From positions 279,595-308,949 of the forward strand of contig MU657174.1 in NCBI GenBank assembly GCA_026770575.1: 29,355 nt of DNA. The letters are read 5' to 3'. Position 1 is the stretch's first letter; each line of letters begins with the position of its first letter. This document shows, one piece after another, positions 1 through 9,218 of this stretch. The stretch is from Pelagophyceae sp. CCMP2097 (lineage: Eukaryota; Sar; Pelagophyceae). A program made the translations under genes and the position numbers. A model generated the notes under the pieces. It was not told where the DNA came from. It did not search any database and worked only from the letters and a program-made list of their open reading frames with translations.

Positions 1-3000
1 GTTCGCGACGACAGCGGTGAACGCGGCCGCGTCGGCGTCGGCGACGGCGGCGGTGTCGACCGGTTGCTCCTTGACAGGCGGCGCTTTGAGCATCGGCGGA
101 GCGTCGGCGGCGACGCGCGTTACGGGCGGATGTCCGATGGTCTCGCGTCCGATGGTCTCGCGGAGCTCGGTGAACGTCGCCGTCGGGCGCTCCTCGAGCG
201 CTTTGCAGCAGGCACCGCAGCAGAATACTTTGGCGCCTTCGTCGAGGAAGACGGGAGAGAGGCCGCACCTAGCGATTGATGGGTTCGGGGCCACCTCTGG
301 ACTGCGCCCCGCAAGATACAAGGAAGCCGCACCACCCGCGGTTGGGGTCGTGCTCGTCGAGGAAGCGCTTAAACTCGCGCAAGGCCGATCCCACGAGCGC
401 CGTCGCGGCCGCGTCCGCCGTCGCGTCCGCGGCCGCTAGCTTGGTCGCGTCCGCCGGCCCAGCCGCGGCCGCGTCCGCCAGTTTGGCCTTGTCCGCCGCC
501 TCGTGGAGCCGCTTCTCCACGGCCCGGAACTCGGCGACCGACGTCTCTTGCTCGAGGAAGCCGAGCACGCCCGCCTCGATGGTGGGAATCTCCGGGATCG
601 GGAAGCCGAGGAGCCTGCCGATGCCGCCGAGGGTGTTGACGACGACGGCGGCCTGCAGCACTGCGCGCGCGAGCGGGAGGACGCGCGCGGCGAACTCGAG
701 CCTCCCCGGCGTCGAGACGCTCATAGAGCACGGCCACTTGCCCGTCTCGCCAGTCTGCGGCATATAGCACACTTCGCAGCAGAGCCAGAGCTCGTAATCA
801 TCCTTTCCGAGCGCCGCCTCCAGCGCCCCGACAGGGTCCTGTAACGCGGCGTCGAGAGCGCCAAACAGCGCGACGGTCTTTTCGATGGACTGCACGGCCG
901 TTGGCTTGATGACAAAGACCGTCGGCACCGTGATCTCCCCGGCTGCGCCGACGAGGCGCTTCAGCGCGGCGAGGCCGCGCGAGAGCTCGTACTTCGTCTC
1001 GAGCGCGAGGCCGCGGATCTCCTTCGTCCGCTCGTTAATCTCCTTCGTCCGCTCGTCGACCTCTTTCAAACTCTTCTCGATTCGTTTAAGCGTGGTTTTT
1101 GTCTCATCACTCTCCGGGCGTAAGAACGGGTGCGTCAGCAGCAGCTTGTCGAGGTCAACTTTGCGGCGCTCCATCGGGTCGGCACGCAGGAGCTCGGAGC
1201 AGAGGTGACGCGCGGCCACGTCCTTCACCTTTGAGAGCGCTTTGTCGAGCGCTTTCGCGTCGTCCCAGTTCGCGATGTACTCCATGGCGTCGCCCGTCAT
1301 GAGGTCCTCGTCTCGCGTCGACGGCATGAGCGGCTCTCCGACGCAAAGTTGGTAAAGCATCATGCCGAGGGCCCAAATGTCTACGGCAACCGTCGCCTCT
1401 TCGAGGTCATAGGGCAAAGCGCCCGCGTCGACGGGCGCGTCGTCGTCGCCCGCGACGCGGTACGTCTTGACGACAAAATGGCCCCCTTTCGAGGATCTCT
1501 TCGGCTCCACCTTTGACCACAGCTCGGACGACGATTCGCGCTGATCGGTCCAGTACTTCTTGAACTTGACCATCTGGGCGCCGTTGAGCGCGCAGAGCAT
1601 CTCTGGAGGCAGCGTCGCCGACGAAAACTTGGAGCCGAGGAACGACGCCGGGCCGCCGGGCTTCTGAGTGCGCGCCGCGCAGCCGAGGTCGATCAGCCGC
1701 AGCCGGCCGTCGTGCTTGAGCCGCATCACGTTACGCATCTTGATGTCTCCGTGCACAAAACCTTCCTTGTGCAGATAGGCGACCGCCCTGAGGACCTGCT
1801 GGAAGAGGGTGCGCGTGCCGTTCAGGCCCGGGCGCTCCTGCTCGAAAATCTCATGCAGGCTCCGGTCCCCCGCCTCCATCACTATGACATGGCGGCCGAC
1901 CGGATAAAGCTCCTTAAAGGCCGCGAGGGCGCCCGAGGGCGCCTCGACGGCGGCCGCGACTGCGTCAGTGTCCTCGAGGCCCGGCAGCGACTGCACGATG
2001 AACTGCGCGTCGAGAATCGTGTTCGTGCCCCGCCCCGCGTCCGACGGCGAGACCCCCGTGCGCGCCGCCATCTCGCGGCGCCACTGCGACTGATCCAGCA
2101 TGAACTTGAGGACCACGTTGCGCGAGGCGCACACACCGCCACTGCCCACGAAACCGACTTCAAATACGTCATCGTCGCCGAGCGCATTGCGGCCGACGCC
2201 CAACGCCGCGGCCGCCGCGTCGGGCTCGCTCTCCCGGAGCGCACCGCCGTGGCTTGCGTCGGCGGCGTCGGAGAGTCGCTCGAGGTCCGCGCTGGCGCCA
2301 AGGTTCTCTTCGCCGAGGTCCTCGGCGAAGAGGACGAGGGCTGTCGTGGACCGGTAGGCCGGATGACCCTCGCGGATCAGGTAGCGGCCGTAGAAGACGC
2401 CGAGTCTGCGGAAGAACAAGGCGATGTCGCGAACGGAGGACTGGACGCCGACGGTCCGCGCGACGCGGTCGTCGCCCGGCATCGGCTTCATGCCGCCCGC
2501 GCCCCTTTTGACGCAGAGCACTGCGCAGTTGATCTTGCCGAGATCAGCCGCCGCTAAAAGTAAGCGCTCTTTGTCGACGCCGTGCTCGAGCAGCTCTGTA
2601 AACAGTTGCAGAGTCGATGGCGGCGTCGTCGTCAGCTCCGTTTGATGCACAATAAGATGTTTCAAGGCCGTGCTGTCGCACGAGTGCGAAACGAACAACG
2701 CGATAAGCTCACTGCCATGAGCGGACCGCAAGAGCTGGTGCGGCTTCTTGCCGTCGGCGTCGACGGCCATCATGGCGTCGTGGTCCGCCTCGAACACGTG
2801 GCGGATCACCGTGATGTGTCTCGAGGCCGCCACGACGAGGTGCAGCGCCGTCCGGCCGTCGGCGCCGACTGCGGCGTGCGCCGCCTCGCCCAGCAGCATC
2901 ACGACCTCGTCCGACGCGTTGTTCTGCAGCGCGAGCGCGAGCGGGAGGAGGCCGCCGGCGTCAAGCGTCGAAGCGGCGTCGCGGTTCGCGTTGATAAGCA

Positions 3001-3394
3001 CCGTGACGACCTCGGGATCGAGGTTAAGCGCCGCGGCCGCGTGGAGCGGCAGCCAGCCGTCAAGGCCGTGCTGGAGGTCGCGCTTGAAATAAGGATAAAG
3101 CACCTTCTCGTCGTGCCGCCGCGTCAGTTGGATGTTACCGCGGCAGTCCAGGCTGTTCACACGCTTCACCGTCGCGAGCTCGCCTGGGCGCAGCCCGTTC
3201 ATCTCGTCCACTCCCGGCGCCAGCCGCACGACCGCACCGACGGACAGATTCCAGCCTGCCGGCGCTGCAAACGCCAGCGACGCAGCCGCAAACGTAGTAG
3301 CCGCGAGGAGCTCGCGCACCGTGGCGGCAGGCGCCGTCGCGTCAAGTAAGTCACGGAGGTTCTCACTCGCGCGCTTTGCGTCTTCGTCTCCCAT
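1..3394 (-). CDS. Ankyrin-repeat / Ser-Thr protein kinase, partial (C-terminus beyond left edge)
   Basis: Exon 1 runs 3394-333 and exon 2 runs 268 to the window edge, still open. Residues 110-240 contain ankyrin-like repeats (the DGWLPLHAAA and DGRTALHLVV units). A protein kinase domain spans about residues 410-760: glycine loop GSGG near 417, ATP lysine in VVLKF near 430, catalytic loop HGDIKMRN near 548 (HGD replaces HRD), metal-binding DLG near 569 (replaces DFG) and PPE near 596. The lysine, both catalytic aspartates and the asparagine are present, so activity is likely. A Lys/Glu-rich coiled coil follows at 767-817, then a Cys/Trp domain (LWLCCEVC near 871). Exon 2 adds a Cys-rich stretch (VFCCGACC). 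The first true ATG is 3394; the open frame upstream has no ATG. The exon joint (TG then G) restores Trp and removes a TAG that would end the frame at 269-271. Probably an intracellular signalling kinase; substrate unknown. Confidence 0.8.
269..332 (-). other. Intron flanked by an 8-bp direct repeat (introner-like)
   Basis: This 64-nt intron lies in the ankyrin/kinase gene. Read on the minus strand, GGTGCGGC occurs at 333-326 across the donor and again at 269-262 across the acceptor. The donor GT comes from the first copy. The acceptor AG is formed by the inserted A at 270 plus the first G of the second copy. The 56 nt between the copies are exactly what splicing needs to remove to restore the frame. 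This is what insertion with an 8-bp target-site duplication would leave. I see no terminal inverted repeat. Confidence 0.6.
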
Positions 3395-3486
3395 CGCGCC
3401 TTCGTCTACGCCTACAACGTGGCTCCTCGGGGCGGCGCGCGGCGGCAAGGGGGGAGGCGCACCGCAGCACGACGAGTCCGAGTCGG

Positions 3487-3690
3487 GCGATTACTTCAAT
3501 AGCAGATGTTTGAAGTTAAAAATACCGCCGAAAGTTGAAAATCACGATTTTCAAAATTCGAATCCTGTTGAATTTAACAAAAACAAAGTTTCACTTTGAA
3601 AATAGATTTCTGTCATATTGCAAACTTTTTAAAAGAAGCGAAGAGAGATTTAGAATTTCTCTCGAACAATCTATCATCGAGGAATGTCTT
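3487..3690. other. AT-rich island upstream of the kinase gene
   Basis: About 200 bp with runs of A and T (for example around 3515-3630) inside a window that is otherwise strongly GC-rich. It lies just upstream of the minus-strand kinase start, so it may hold that promoter. I see no convincing coding frame, tRNA or repeat in it. The composition break could also mark a replication or chromatin element, but nothing in the sequence decides this. Confidence 0.45.
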
Positions 3691-4423
3691 AGGCACGACG
3701 ACTGCCCGCGGCGCACGCGACGGCCTCGATTGCCACGGAGGCTGATGCACGGCGAGGGCGCCTGTGAGGGAAAAATCGATGACAGGGTCAATCGGAAGCA
3801 CTGATCGCGCATCCGACTTTTGTGGCCCTTCCGGCGGCCGGGCTCACCACGGACGAGCATGCTGTGCACGACGGCTCGATGCACACGCAGGCACCGTTGC
3901 CCGCCGCGTCAGCACAGGCCACGGAAGCACCGTCCAAGACCCGTTGTCCACGCACGGCACTCTGCCGCAGCGCGGCCGCTGCCGCTGCGCAGCGAGTCAC
4001 GGACCCGGCGCACGATTGTGGATCCATCCTTCTCTCCGGCAGGCGCCGGCGCCGCACCCGACCTGGAGGACGTCGATGACGACGGACGCCGAAAGACACG
4101 GCGTCGCACCGGGCTTCTCCACTCGGGTTTTCTCTATTCGCGTCACGGTCACGGTGCATCATAAGTTCAAGTTGCCCTTCGGGCGAAACATTCGGCGCGG
4201 CTCGAGGACGTCGCGCTCTCAGAATATGCGCTCCTCGGGCGCTGTGGGAGCGTACGCGCGCGGTTCGTAAGGAGGCCATCTCCGGGACCTTTGCGCTCGT
4301 GCGGAGCGCGGGGCCGGGCCCGGCTCGTTGTGAACTCACGACGCGGCGGGTCCTCACAAAAGATGTCGCGGCCTCGCCTCGACGCTGCGCCGCGCCGCGC
4401 AAGGGACGCCGCGGCAACGATGC

Positions 4424-4487
4424 GGGCAACGAGGCGTGCAACGAGGCGGGCAGACGAGGCGGGCAGACGAGGCGGGCAGACGAGGCC
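4424..4487. repeat. 12/13-bp minisatellite
   Basis: About five tandem units related to GACGAGGCGGGCA. The first two units are 12 nt with one base changed (AACGAGGCGTGC, AACGAGGCGGGC); the later ones are 13 nt and nearly identical. It lies in the gene-poor stretch and is probably a slippage product without function. Confidence 0.8.
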
Positions 4488-5117
4488 GTACGGTCGCCGG
4501 CACGGAGGCTGCGCGGTCCTCAGAGTCTTAGGCACCGCGACAAACCGACGTGCGGGTCTGACTTGTCGAGGACGGAAATCCTCGGCCGCAACGAATAGGA
4601 CCGCGCCGTGGAGGCTGGTGGGAGTACAGGACGAGGACGCTTTCATACGACAGAGGTCCAGTCCATGGCGTTTGCGCTCGGCCCGTCGATGAACTCAGCA
4701 CGCTTTGGATTCAAGGCCGTGTCCGTCGATGCCCGTGATGAGGACGGCATCTCGACGACCGAGCACCGTCGAGGACTACGCCGGTGGCTCCTTCGGGCCC
4801 TCCGCATGGGAGGGGCGCCCGCCGCTGGTCCCTGGCGTGCGCAGCGCGCCGTGCTCGCCCCGGGCGGCGCCCCTGGGCCGCGCGTCCAACGCCTCGGAGT
4901 CGCGCCGTGGCCATGGATCCAAACTCCGGGGCACGAGCGGTGCACTGTGCATGAAAGGAGTGCGCAAGAACGACCCCTAGACCAGAGGCCGTTCGCGTCC
5001 CATAGATCTACGTAGAACACCCGGGCCCACGGACGCAACCTTGCGCCGTGGCTGGCCGTTGGTGTTGTAACTTCTTCTCCGGTCGCCGACTTTCAGCGAA
5101 CACGTTGAGTTCTCAGG

Positions 5118-5145
5118 CTAGCGCCCTGTGTCTAGCGCCCTGTGT
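5118..5145. repeat. Perfect 14-bp tandem duplication
   Basis: CTAGCGCCCTGTGT occurs twice back to back, about 50 bp upstream of the BART-domain gene start. Probably a small local duplication in its promoter or 5' UTR. Confidence 0.8.
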
Positions 5146-5192
5146 CACGCGGTAGGGCCCTGGAAGCGCGCGCACCGCTCGCGGCCGGCGGC

Positions 5193-5681
5193 ATGCCCGG
5201 CGAGGACCGCGACATCGTGGAGCAGGTGGCGCACATGCTCCTCGAGGATTCCGCGTTTGCGGACAGACTCGAGGCATGGTGCGAGGTCAGTCCTTGCGTT
5301 TGATCAAATGGCCGAGTTGCACCTTCCCTTGCAGGAGCGGTGCTGCGAGTTCGAGCTGGCGGACGGCGCGCGCGAGGAGCACACGCTGCGGTACACGGAG
5401 CTGTACCAGGTAAGCCTCCCCGAATCACCTCCGCTCATCCCTAAAACGTGTTTTGGCGGCAGGAATTTTGCCTCCTCTTCGAGCATCGAATCGAGTCGTT
5501 CCTCGTGGCCAAGGGGTTTTCTGTTTCCGCGTTTTGGCAGCGGCTGACCAAGGCAATCGACGACGAGGCGTTCGCGCTCGACGGAGACGCCTTCCTGCTA
5601 GAGTCGTTGAAGGCCGCGACGAACTACTTGGAGTTCTACAACACCATGAAGCACATGAGGCGCGACCGCTCCGGCAAGTAG
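5193..5681 (+). CDS. BART-domain protein, ARL2-binding-protein type
   Basis: Three exons, 5193-5285, 5335-5409 and 5463-5681, give 128 residues. Both introns (49 and 53 nt, GTCAGT and GTAAGC donors) are phase 0. The product is essentially one helical BART domain, the fold of ADP-ribosylation factor-like 2 binding protein and of CFAP36-like ciliary proteins. Family landmarks are visible: an N-terminal segment with CEERCCEFE, the YTELYQEF segment, a long amphipathic helix ending FLVAKGFSVSAF, and the terminal YLEFYNTMKHMRR helix. In the known family the domain binds GTP-loaded ARL2/ARL3 and acts in mitochondrial or ciliary targeting. Human ARL2BP is 163 residues, so this is a short version lacking extensions. 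Its stop lies 73 bp from the convergent copper transporter. The precise partner is inferred. Confidence 0.8.
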
Positions 5682-5754
5682 GCGCCGATTCGGACGGCGC
5701 CGTGCCATGGACATGGCACATTCTCATAATTCATAAGCTCGCCGGTATGCGGGG

Positions 5755-6335
5755 TTAGCCCAGGAGCGCGGTCTTCTCTGTCGGCGCACCCGTGGGCGCC
5801 TCGGGCGCGCCGTCGTCGTGGAAGAGAAAGTGTTCCGTCGCGAGGCCAATGACGACGGCCGCGAGGAGCTCGACTTGGTACCTGTTTCGAAGCGTAAAAG
5901 CTGCCGCGGGCCCTCGAGCGACGCACGTCATCGCGACGAGCATGAGGAGGTAGCCGCCGCCGATTTGGACGGTGTAGAGCGCCGAGGCGGCAAAACGGCG
6001 GCGGTCGCCGCCGGCGCGGAGCTGCGCGCGGTACGAGCCGACGACCTTTGGCGTCGGGTTGCGGTGCAGAGCGCGGCGGCCATGATCGCGGCAAACGCGA
6101 GCAGGAACTCGCCCCGCGTTTTGAGGACCCAGCTCGAATTGAAGAGGTCGATGCAGCCGCCGTATGCCCAAATCGTCGTAAAGCCGTCCGTGTGCATGTC
6201 CCCACTGGCGCCGGCGCAAGCGCTGCCCGTCGTCGCGTAGAGGCACACCGCCTCGACGGCGATCGCCGACGCGAGCACCGCCGAAGCGGGGACGCGCCCG
6301 CGCCGCGCCGAAACCGGGTGGAGCGCAGCGTCCAT
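5755..6335 (-). CDS. Ctr/SLC31-type copper transporter
   Basis: Two exons, 6335-6063 and 6021-5755, joined through a 41-nt GC-AG intron (donor GCAACC, acceptor GCGCAG), give 179 residues. Without that intron the two halves are in different frames. The N-terminus has a hydrophobic stretch (about residues 15-33), then TM1 near 76-90 (FLLAFAAIMAAAL), a basic cytosolic loop, TM2 (TVQIGGGYLLMLVAMT) and TM3 (VELLAAVVIGLATEHFLF). TM2 carries MLVAM, the MxxxM motif that lines the Ctr copper pore. Family members form trimers importing Cu(I) across the plasma or a vacuolar/plastid membrane. Oddities are the lack of a Met-rich N-terminus and a TM3 with GLATE where GxxxG is usual. It is divergent from NDUFS8, with 211 bp between starts. 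A frameshifted pseudogene is the alternative if the GC-AG intron is wrong. Confidence 0.7.
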
Positions 6336-6546
6336 GCGACCCAGAGGACGCTCCTCCTTTGAAGGTGAAGATCAAACGCTCCCTCCCTTGAAAGTGAAGG
6401 AGATTAGGGCCCGACGGCGTCCGCAGCGTTGCCGGCACCTCGTTGCAAGAATCCATCCCAAAGATACCTTTTCGGCGAAATGCGGTCAATTCCGAACCGC
6501 GCTTTCGAAATTCGCATCAGAACATTAACAATCTAGACTTAGCAGG
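6336..6546. promoter_or_regulatory. Divergent promoter between copper transporter and NDUFS8
   Basis: 211 bp separate the two start codons, so both promoters must lie here. The half next to NDUFS8 is AT-richer (6450-6540). A related segment occurs twice at 6358-6402 (TTTGAAGGTGAAGAT and TTGAAAGTGAAGGAG). I cannot assign TATA or named factor sites. Confidence 0.5.
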
Positions 6547-7622
6547 ATGCTGCGGGTCTCGCGGCCGATGGCGGCGCGGCGCATCGCGGCGCGGGCGCGG
6601 TGCGCGGTACGGCTGTACACGTCGCAATTGGACAAGGCCTCGAAGAAGCCGGAGGAGCCGGAGTTCGAACACACCTCGTGGGTTGAGATCTGCGACCGCT
6701 TCGCAGACGTACGTCTAAAACCCCGCACCCCTCGCGCAAAAACAAGGCCTATCGCAGGTCCTCTTCTTGACGGACATCTTCCGCGGATTTTGGATCACCG
6801 GGGAGGCGATGATGAAGCCAAAGGTGACGATTAACTACCCCTTTGAATTCGGTGCGTTTGGGCTCGTGACTATACTCGTGACTATATGCGCCCCGCGAAG
6901 ACACTGGGGCCGCCGCCTTTTAGGGCCGCTCAGCCCGCGCTTCCGCGGGGAGCACGCGCTCCGGTGCGTGCTTTTCTTGTAGAGTTCATGTGGCCCCCTC
7001 GCAGATATAGTCGACCCGATTGAGGCGCAGGCGGTACCCGAGCGGCGAGGAGCGGTGCATCGCCTGCAAGCTCTGCGAGGCCGTCTGCCCGGCGGAGGTG
7101 CGTGCTTGGCACCCGCCAAAGCCGTCGCCCGGAGCACGTGGTCCATGTCCTCGCAATGGAGCGAGTGTTGTTGGGCGGACGCCTTTTTTCCAGGCGATTA
7201 CCATCGACTCGGAGATGCGCGCCGACGGGGCGCGCAAGACGACGCGGTACGACATCGACATGACGAAGTGCATCTACTGCGGCTACTGCCAGGAGGCGTG
7301 CCCCGTCGACGCGATCGTCGAAGGGCCGAATTACGAGTTTGCCGTGGAGACGCAAGGAAAGCCGCGCCAAAAGGACGGAAACCCGGACCGACACAGACGG
7401 GAAAACAGTCGTGAGCTGCAGCAGAGGGTCCGCCAGGAGTGGCCGTATTGCGCGGCGGCACACGGGTGGTCCGGAGCGTGTTTCCGGCGGACCGTCGTCG
7501 CCGAGTCGGGGACGCCTAGGCACGAGGAGCTCATCTACGACAAGGAGAAGCTGCTGGCCAACGGCGACAAGTGGGAGGTGGCCATTGCGAAGAACCTCGC
7601 CGTGGAGTACCATTACTCGTAG
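6547..7622 (+). CDS. NDUFS8: NADH:ubiquinone oxidoreductase 23 kDa subunit (complex I, TYKY)
   Basis: Six exons: 6547-6708, 6758-6851, 6924-6963, 7031-7097, 7194-7351 and 7520-7622, giving 207 residues against 210 in human. The two ferredoxin-type cluster motifs, [12 protein letters not shown] and [12 protein letters not shown], are complete; they bind the two 4Fe-4S centres N6a and N6b in the peripheral arm of mitochondrial complex I. Conserved [30 protein letters not shown] and RYDIDMTKC blocks fix the exon joints. The N-terminus is Arg/Ala-rich with no acidic residues for about 28 positions, a mitochondrial presequence. Introns 2-4 use GTGCGT donors. Intron 5 (7352-7519, 168 nt) is GC-AG with donor GCAAGG and is needed to give the conserved ETHEEL junction. 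All phases agree. Confidence 0.96.
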
Positions 7623-7809
7623 CCATCGAGTAGCACTCCTCGTCGACCCCGCCAAAGCCCAATATCGCGGCCTGCTTTCGTCCCAATCACTCACATAACC
7701 CCACCGCCCCACTCTTGGCGACTCGGACGCACGAGGATTGGCGTCGCGTCGCATGCCGCGCCGCCGCGCCAGTGGACCCCGTTTCAGCGATAAATATCGC
7801 CGAACGACG

Positions 7810-9139
7810 ATGGTCCTGCGCCTCTTGGCCGTCGCGGCGTCGGCGTCGGCCTTTGCCGCCCCTTTTTCTCACCGGAGAAGCGCCCTCGGCGCGTCTGCCA
7901 AGGGCGCCGACGAGAAGAGGAATGACGAGCTGGAGTTTATCCTCTCAGATTACACGGATGAGGAATTGGAGTTCGACGACGAAGAGGGCTTCGACGCCGC
8001 GATGATGGAGCGCGGCTGGGCCGAGCACGCCGTCTACTCGGACGCACCGCTGCCCTGGTGCGCCGGAAGCGTGGCCGACGCCGTCCGAAACGACGGCGCC
8101 GCCGCCGTCCGAAAAGCGCTCTCCGAGCCCGCCGTAGAGGTAAGCCTCCCGGCTATTGGGGCCGTTCTCCACATAAACGTGCTGGTCAGGCGCTGCGCTT
8201 GTTCGTCGACTCGCAGCTCGCCGAAGCGGTGGACCTCGCTGACGACGACGAGGCCGTCGCCGACGAGCGCTTCTCCTCTGTCCTCTGCCCGGGCGACGAG
8301 CTCATGACCAGATTCGACCTCCGCCTCGATCTCGAGCCCGCGGTAAGCCGCGGAGCGTGCGGCTATCCTGTGCTCGGTCGCACAGGGCGTGCTCAGCGCT
8401 TGTCTGGGAGCGGCACGCTCTGTCCTCGCAGGTCTGGGCCGCGTTCCGCGAGCTCTTCGCCGGCCCCGTGGGCGCCGGCCTCGCCGACCTCGTCGGCGAC
8501 GACGCCGAGCTCTGGGAGGTCGCCGCGTTCATCAGCGAGCCGGGCGCACCGCCGCAGCCGGTGCGCTTCGGTCGAGAGCCTCTTGGGACCTTTTTGCGGC
8601 GCTCCGAGCCGACGCGCGCGCCGCGCAGCTGCACGCGGACACGCTCTTCTCGGACGGCGCGTGCCTGTACACGACGCTCGTGGCGCTGCAGGACGTGCGC
8701 GTGGACATGGGCCCGACGCGATTCGTTTTGAACACGCACGTCGACGAAGAGGCGCACGACGAAATCGACTTTGGCTCCGTCGCGTGCGTTGGCGGCGCGA
8801 GGCCCGTCGACAATCCCGGACCGGCAGAGTCGGCGAAGAAAGAGCTGTGGGCAGCATCACAGAAGCCACATTGTCTCGTCTAGGTTCCTCGAATCGCGCA
8901 AGGAGTCGACGCGCGCGGCGCTCCTCGGTGCCGGCGACGCTGCCGTGTACGACGGCCGCTGCATGCACGCCGGCGGCGCCAACCTCGACGCCGTCGGAGA
9001 GACGCGGCGCCTATTCTACTTTACCTTCCTGCGCCCCGGCGCCGACGCCGACGAGTTGGGCAACCCAGACGCGCACTCCATCTTGCCCCACCTCCGCGGC
9101 ATGTACGCCCTCCGAGACCTCCGCGGCGAAGTCCCATAA
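7810..9139 (+). CDS. PhyH-type 2-oxoglutarate/Fe(II) dioxygenase with plastid-type signal
   Basis: Five exons: 7810-8139, 8190-8342, 8432-8560, 8629-8783 and 8884-9139, giving 340 residues. The phytanoyl-CoA dioxygenase family fold is recognised from the iron facial triad: HAD in QPLHADTLF, where the 8561-8628 intron must be removed to create QPLHADT, and the distal His in RCMHAGGAN. An Arg in GETRR likely binds 2-oxoglutarate. DMGPTRF and GDAAVYDG are family-typical. The N-terminus has a signal peptide ending ASAFAAPF, the ASAFAP-type signal of plastid proteins in secondary red-plastid algae, followed by an acidic linker (residues 35-70). The substrate is not predictable; this family hydroxylates lipids, halogenated compounds or small molecules. 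It is convergent with the downstream RNA-binding gene, 80 bp apart. Confidence 0.82.
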
Positions 9140-9218
9140 CACTCTTTCGAAGCGCGTCCGAGTCCCGTGACGCATGCGCATGACGAACATGCTTATGCCG
9201 ACGGTGGGCCTCCGTCGA

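Larger units (their letters stand above)
3691..5192. other. Stretch with no convincing gene
   Basis: Several open frames of 90-220 codons overlap on both strands, but they are Arg/Ala/Pro-rich products of high GC and none shows a recognisable domain. The minus-strand frame at 3788-4441 ends in a Cys-containing segment (near 3800-3880) that could be one exon of a small secreted protein; I could not join it to anything. The plus-strand frame at 4608-5015 is similarly featureless. The stretch contains the 13-bp minisatellite at 4424-4487 and a short duplication at 5118-5145. Confidence 0.4.

Noticed and set aside
1712..3349. Long plus-strand open frames (1712-2557, 2582-3349) opposite the kinase
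   Set aside because: They are antisense shadows of GC-rich coding sequence with Arg/Ala/Leu-rich products and no domains, while the minus strand encodes a clear kinase.
3545..3565. TTCGAATCC, resembling a tRNA T-loop
   Set aside because: The flanking bases do not form T-stem, anticodon or acceptor pairing; it is a chance match in the AT-rich island.
3788..4441. 217-codon minus-strand frame with several Cys near its end
   Set aside because: The Cys-rich tail is intriguing, but the rest is Arg/Ala-rich noise, there is no signal peptide, and no exon joint could be justified.
6022..6062. Apparent frameshift in the copper transporter, suggesting a pseudogene
   Set aside because: A 41-nt GC-AG intron with a GCAA donor restores the frame exactly, and four other introns in the window have the same donor type.
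5410..8189. Shared start GTAAGCCTCCC of introns at 5410 and 8140 as evidence for a repeated intron family
   Set aside because: The identity stops after 11 nt, six of which are splice consensus, and the rest of the two introns is unrelated.
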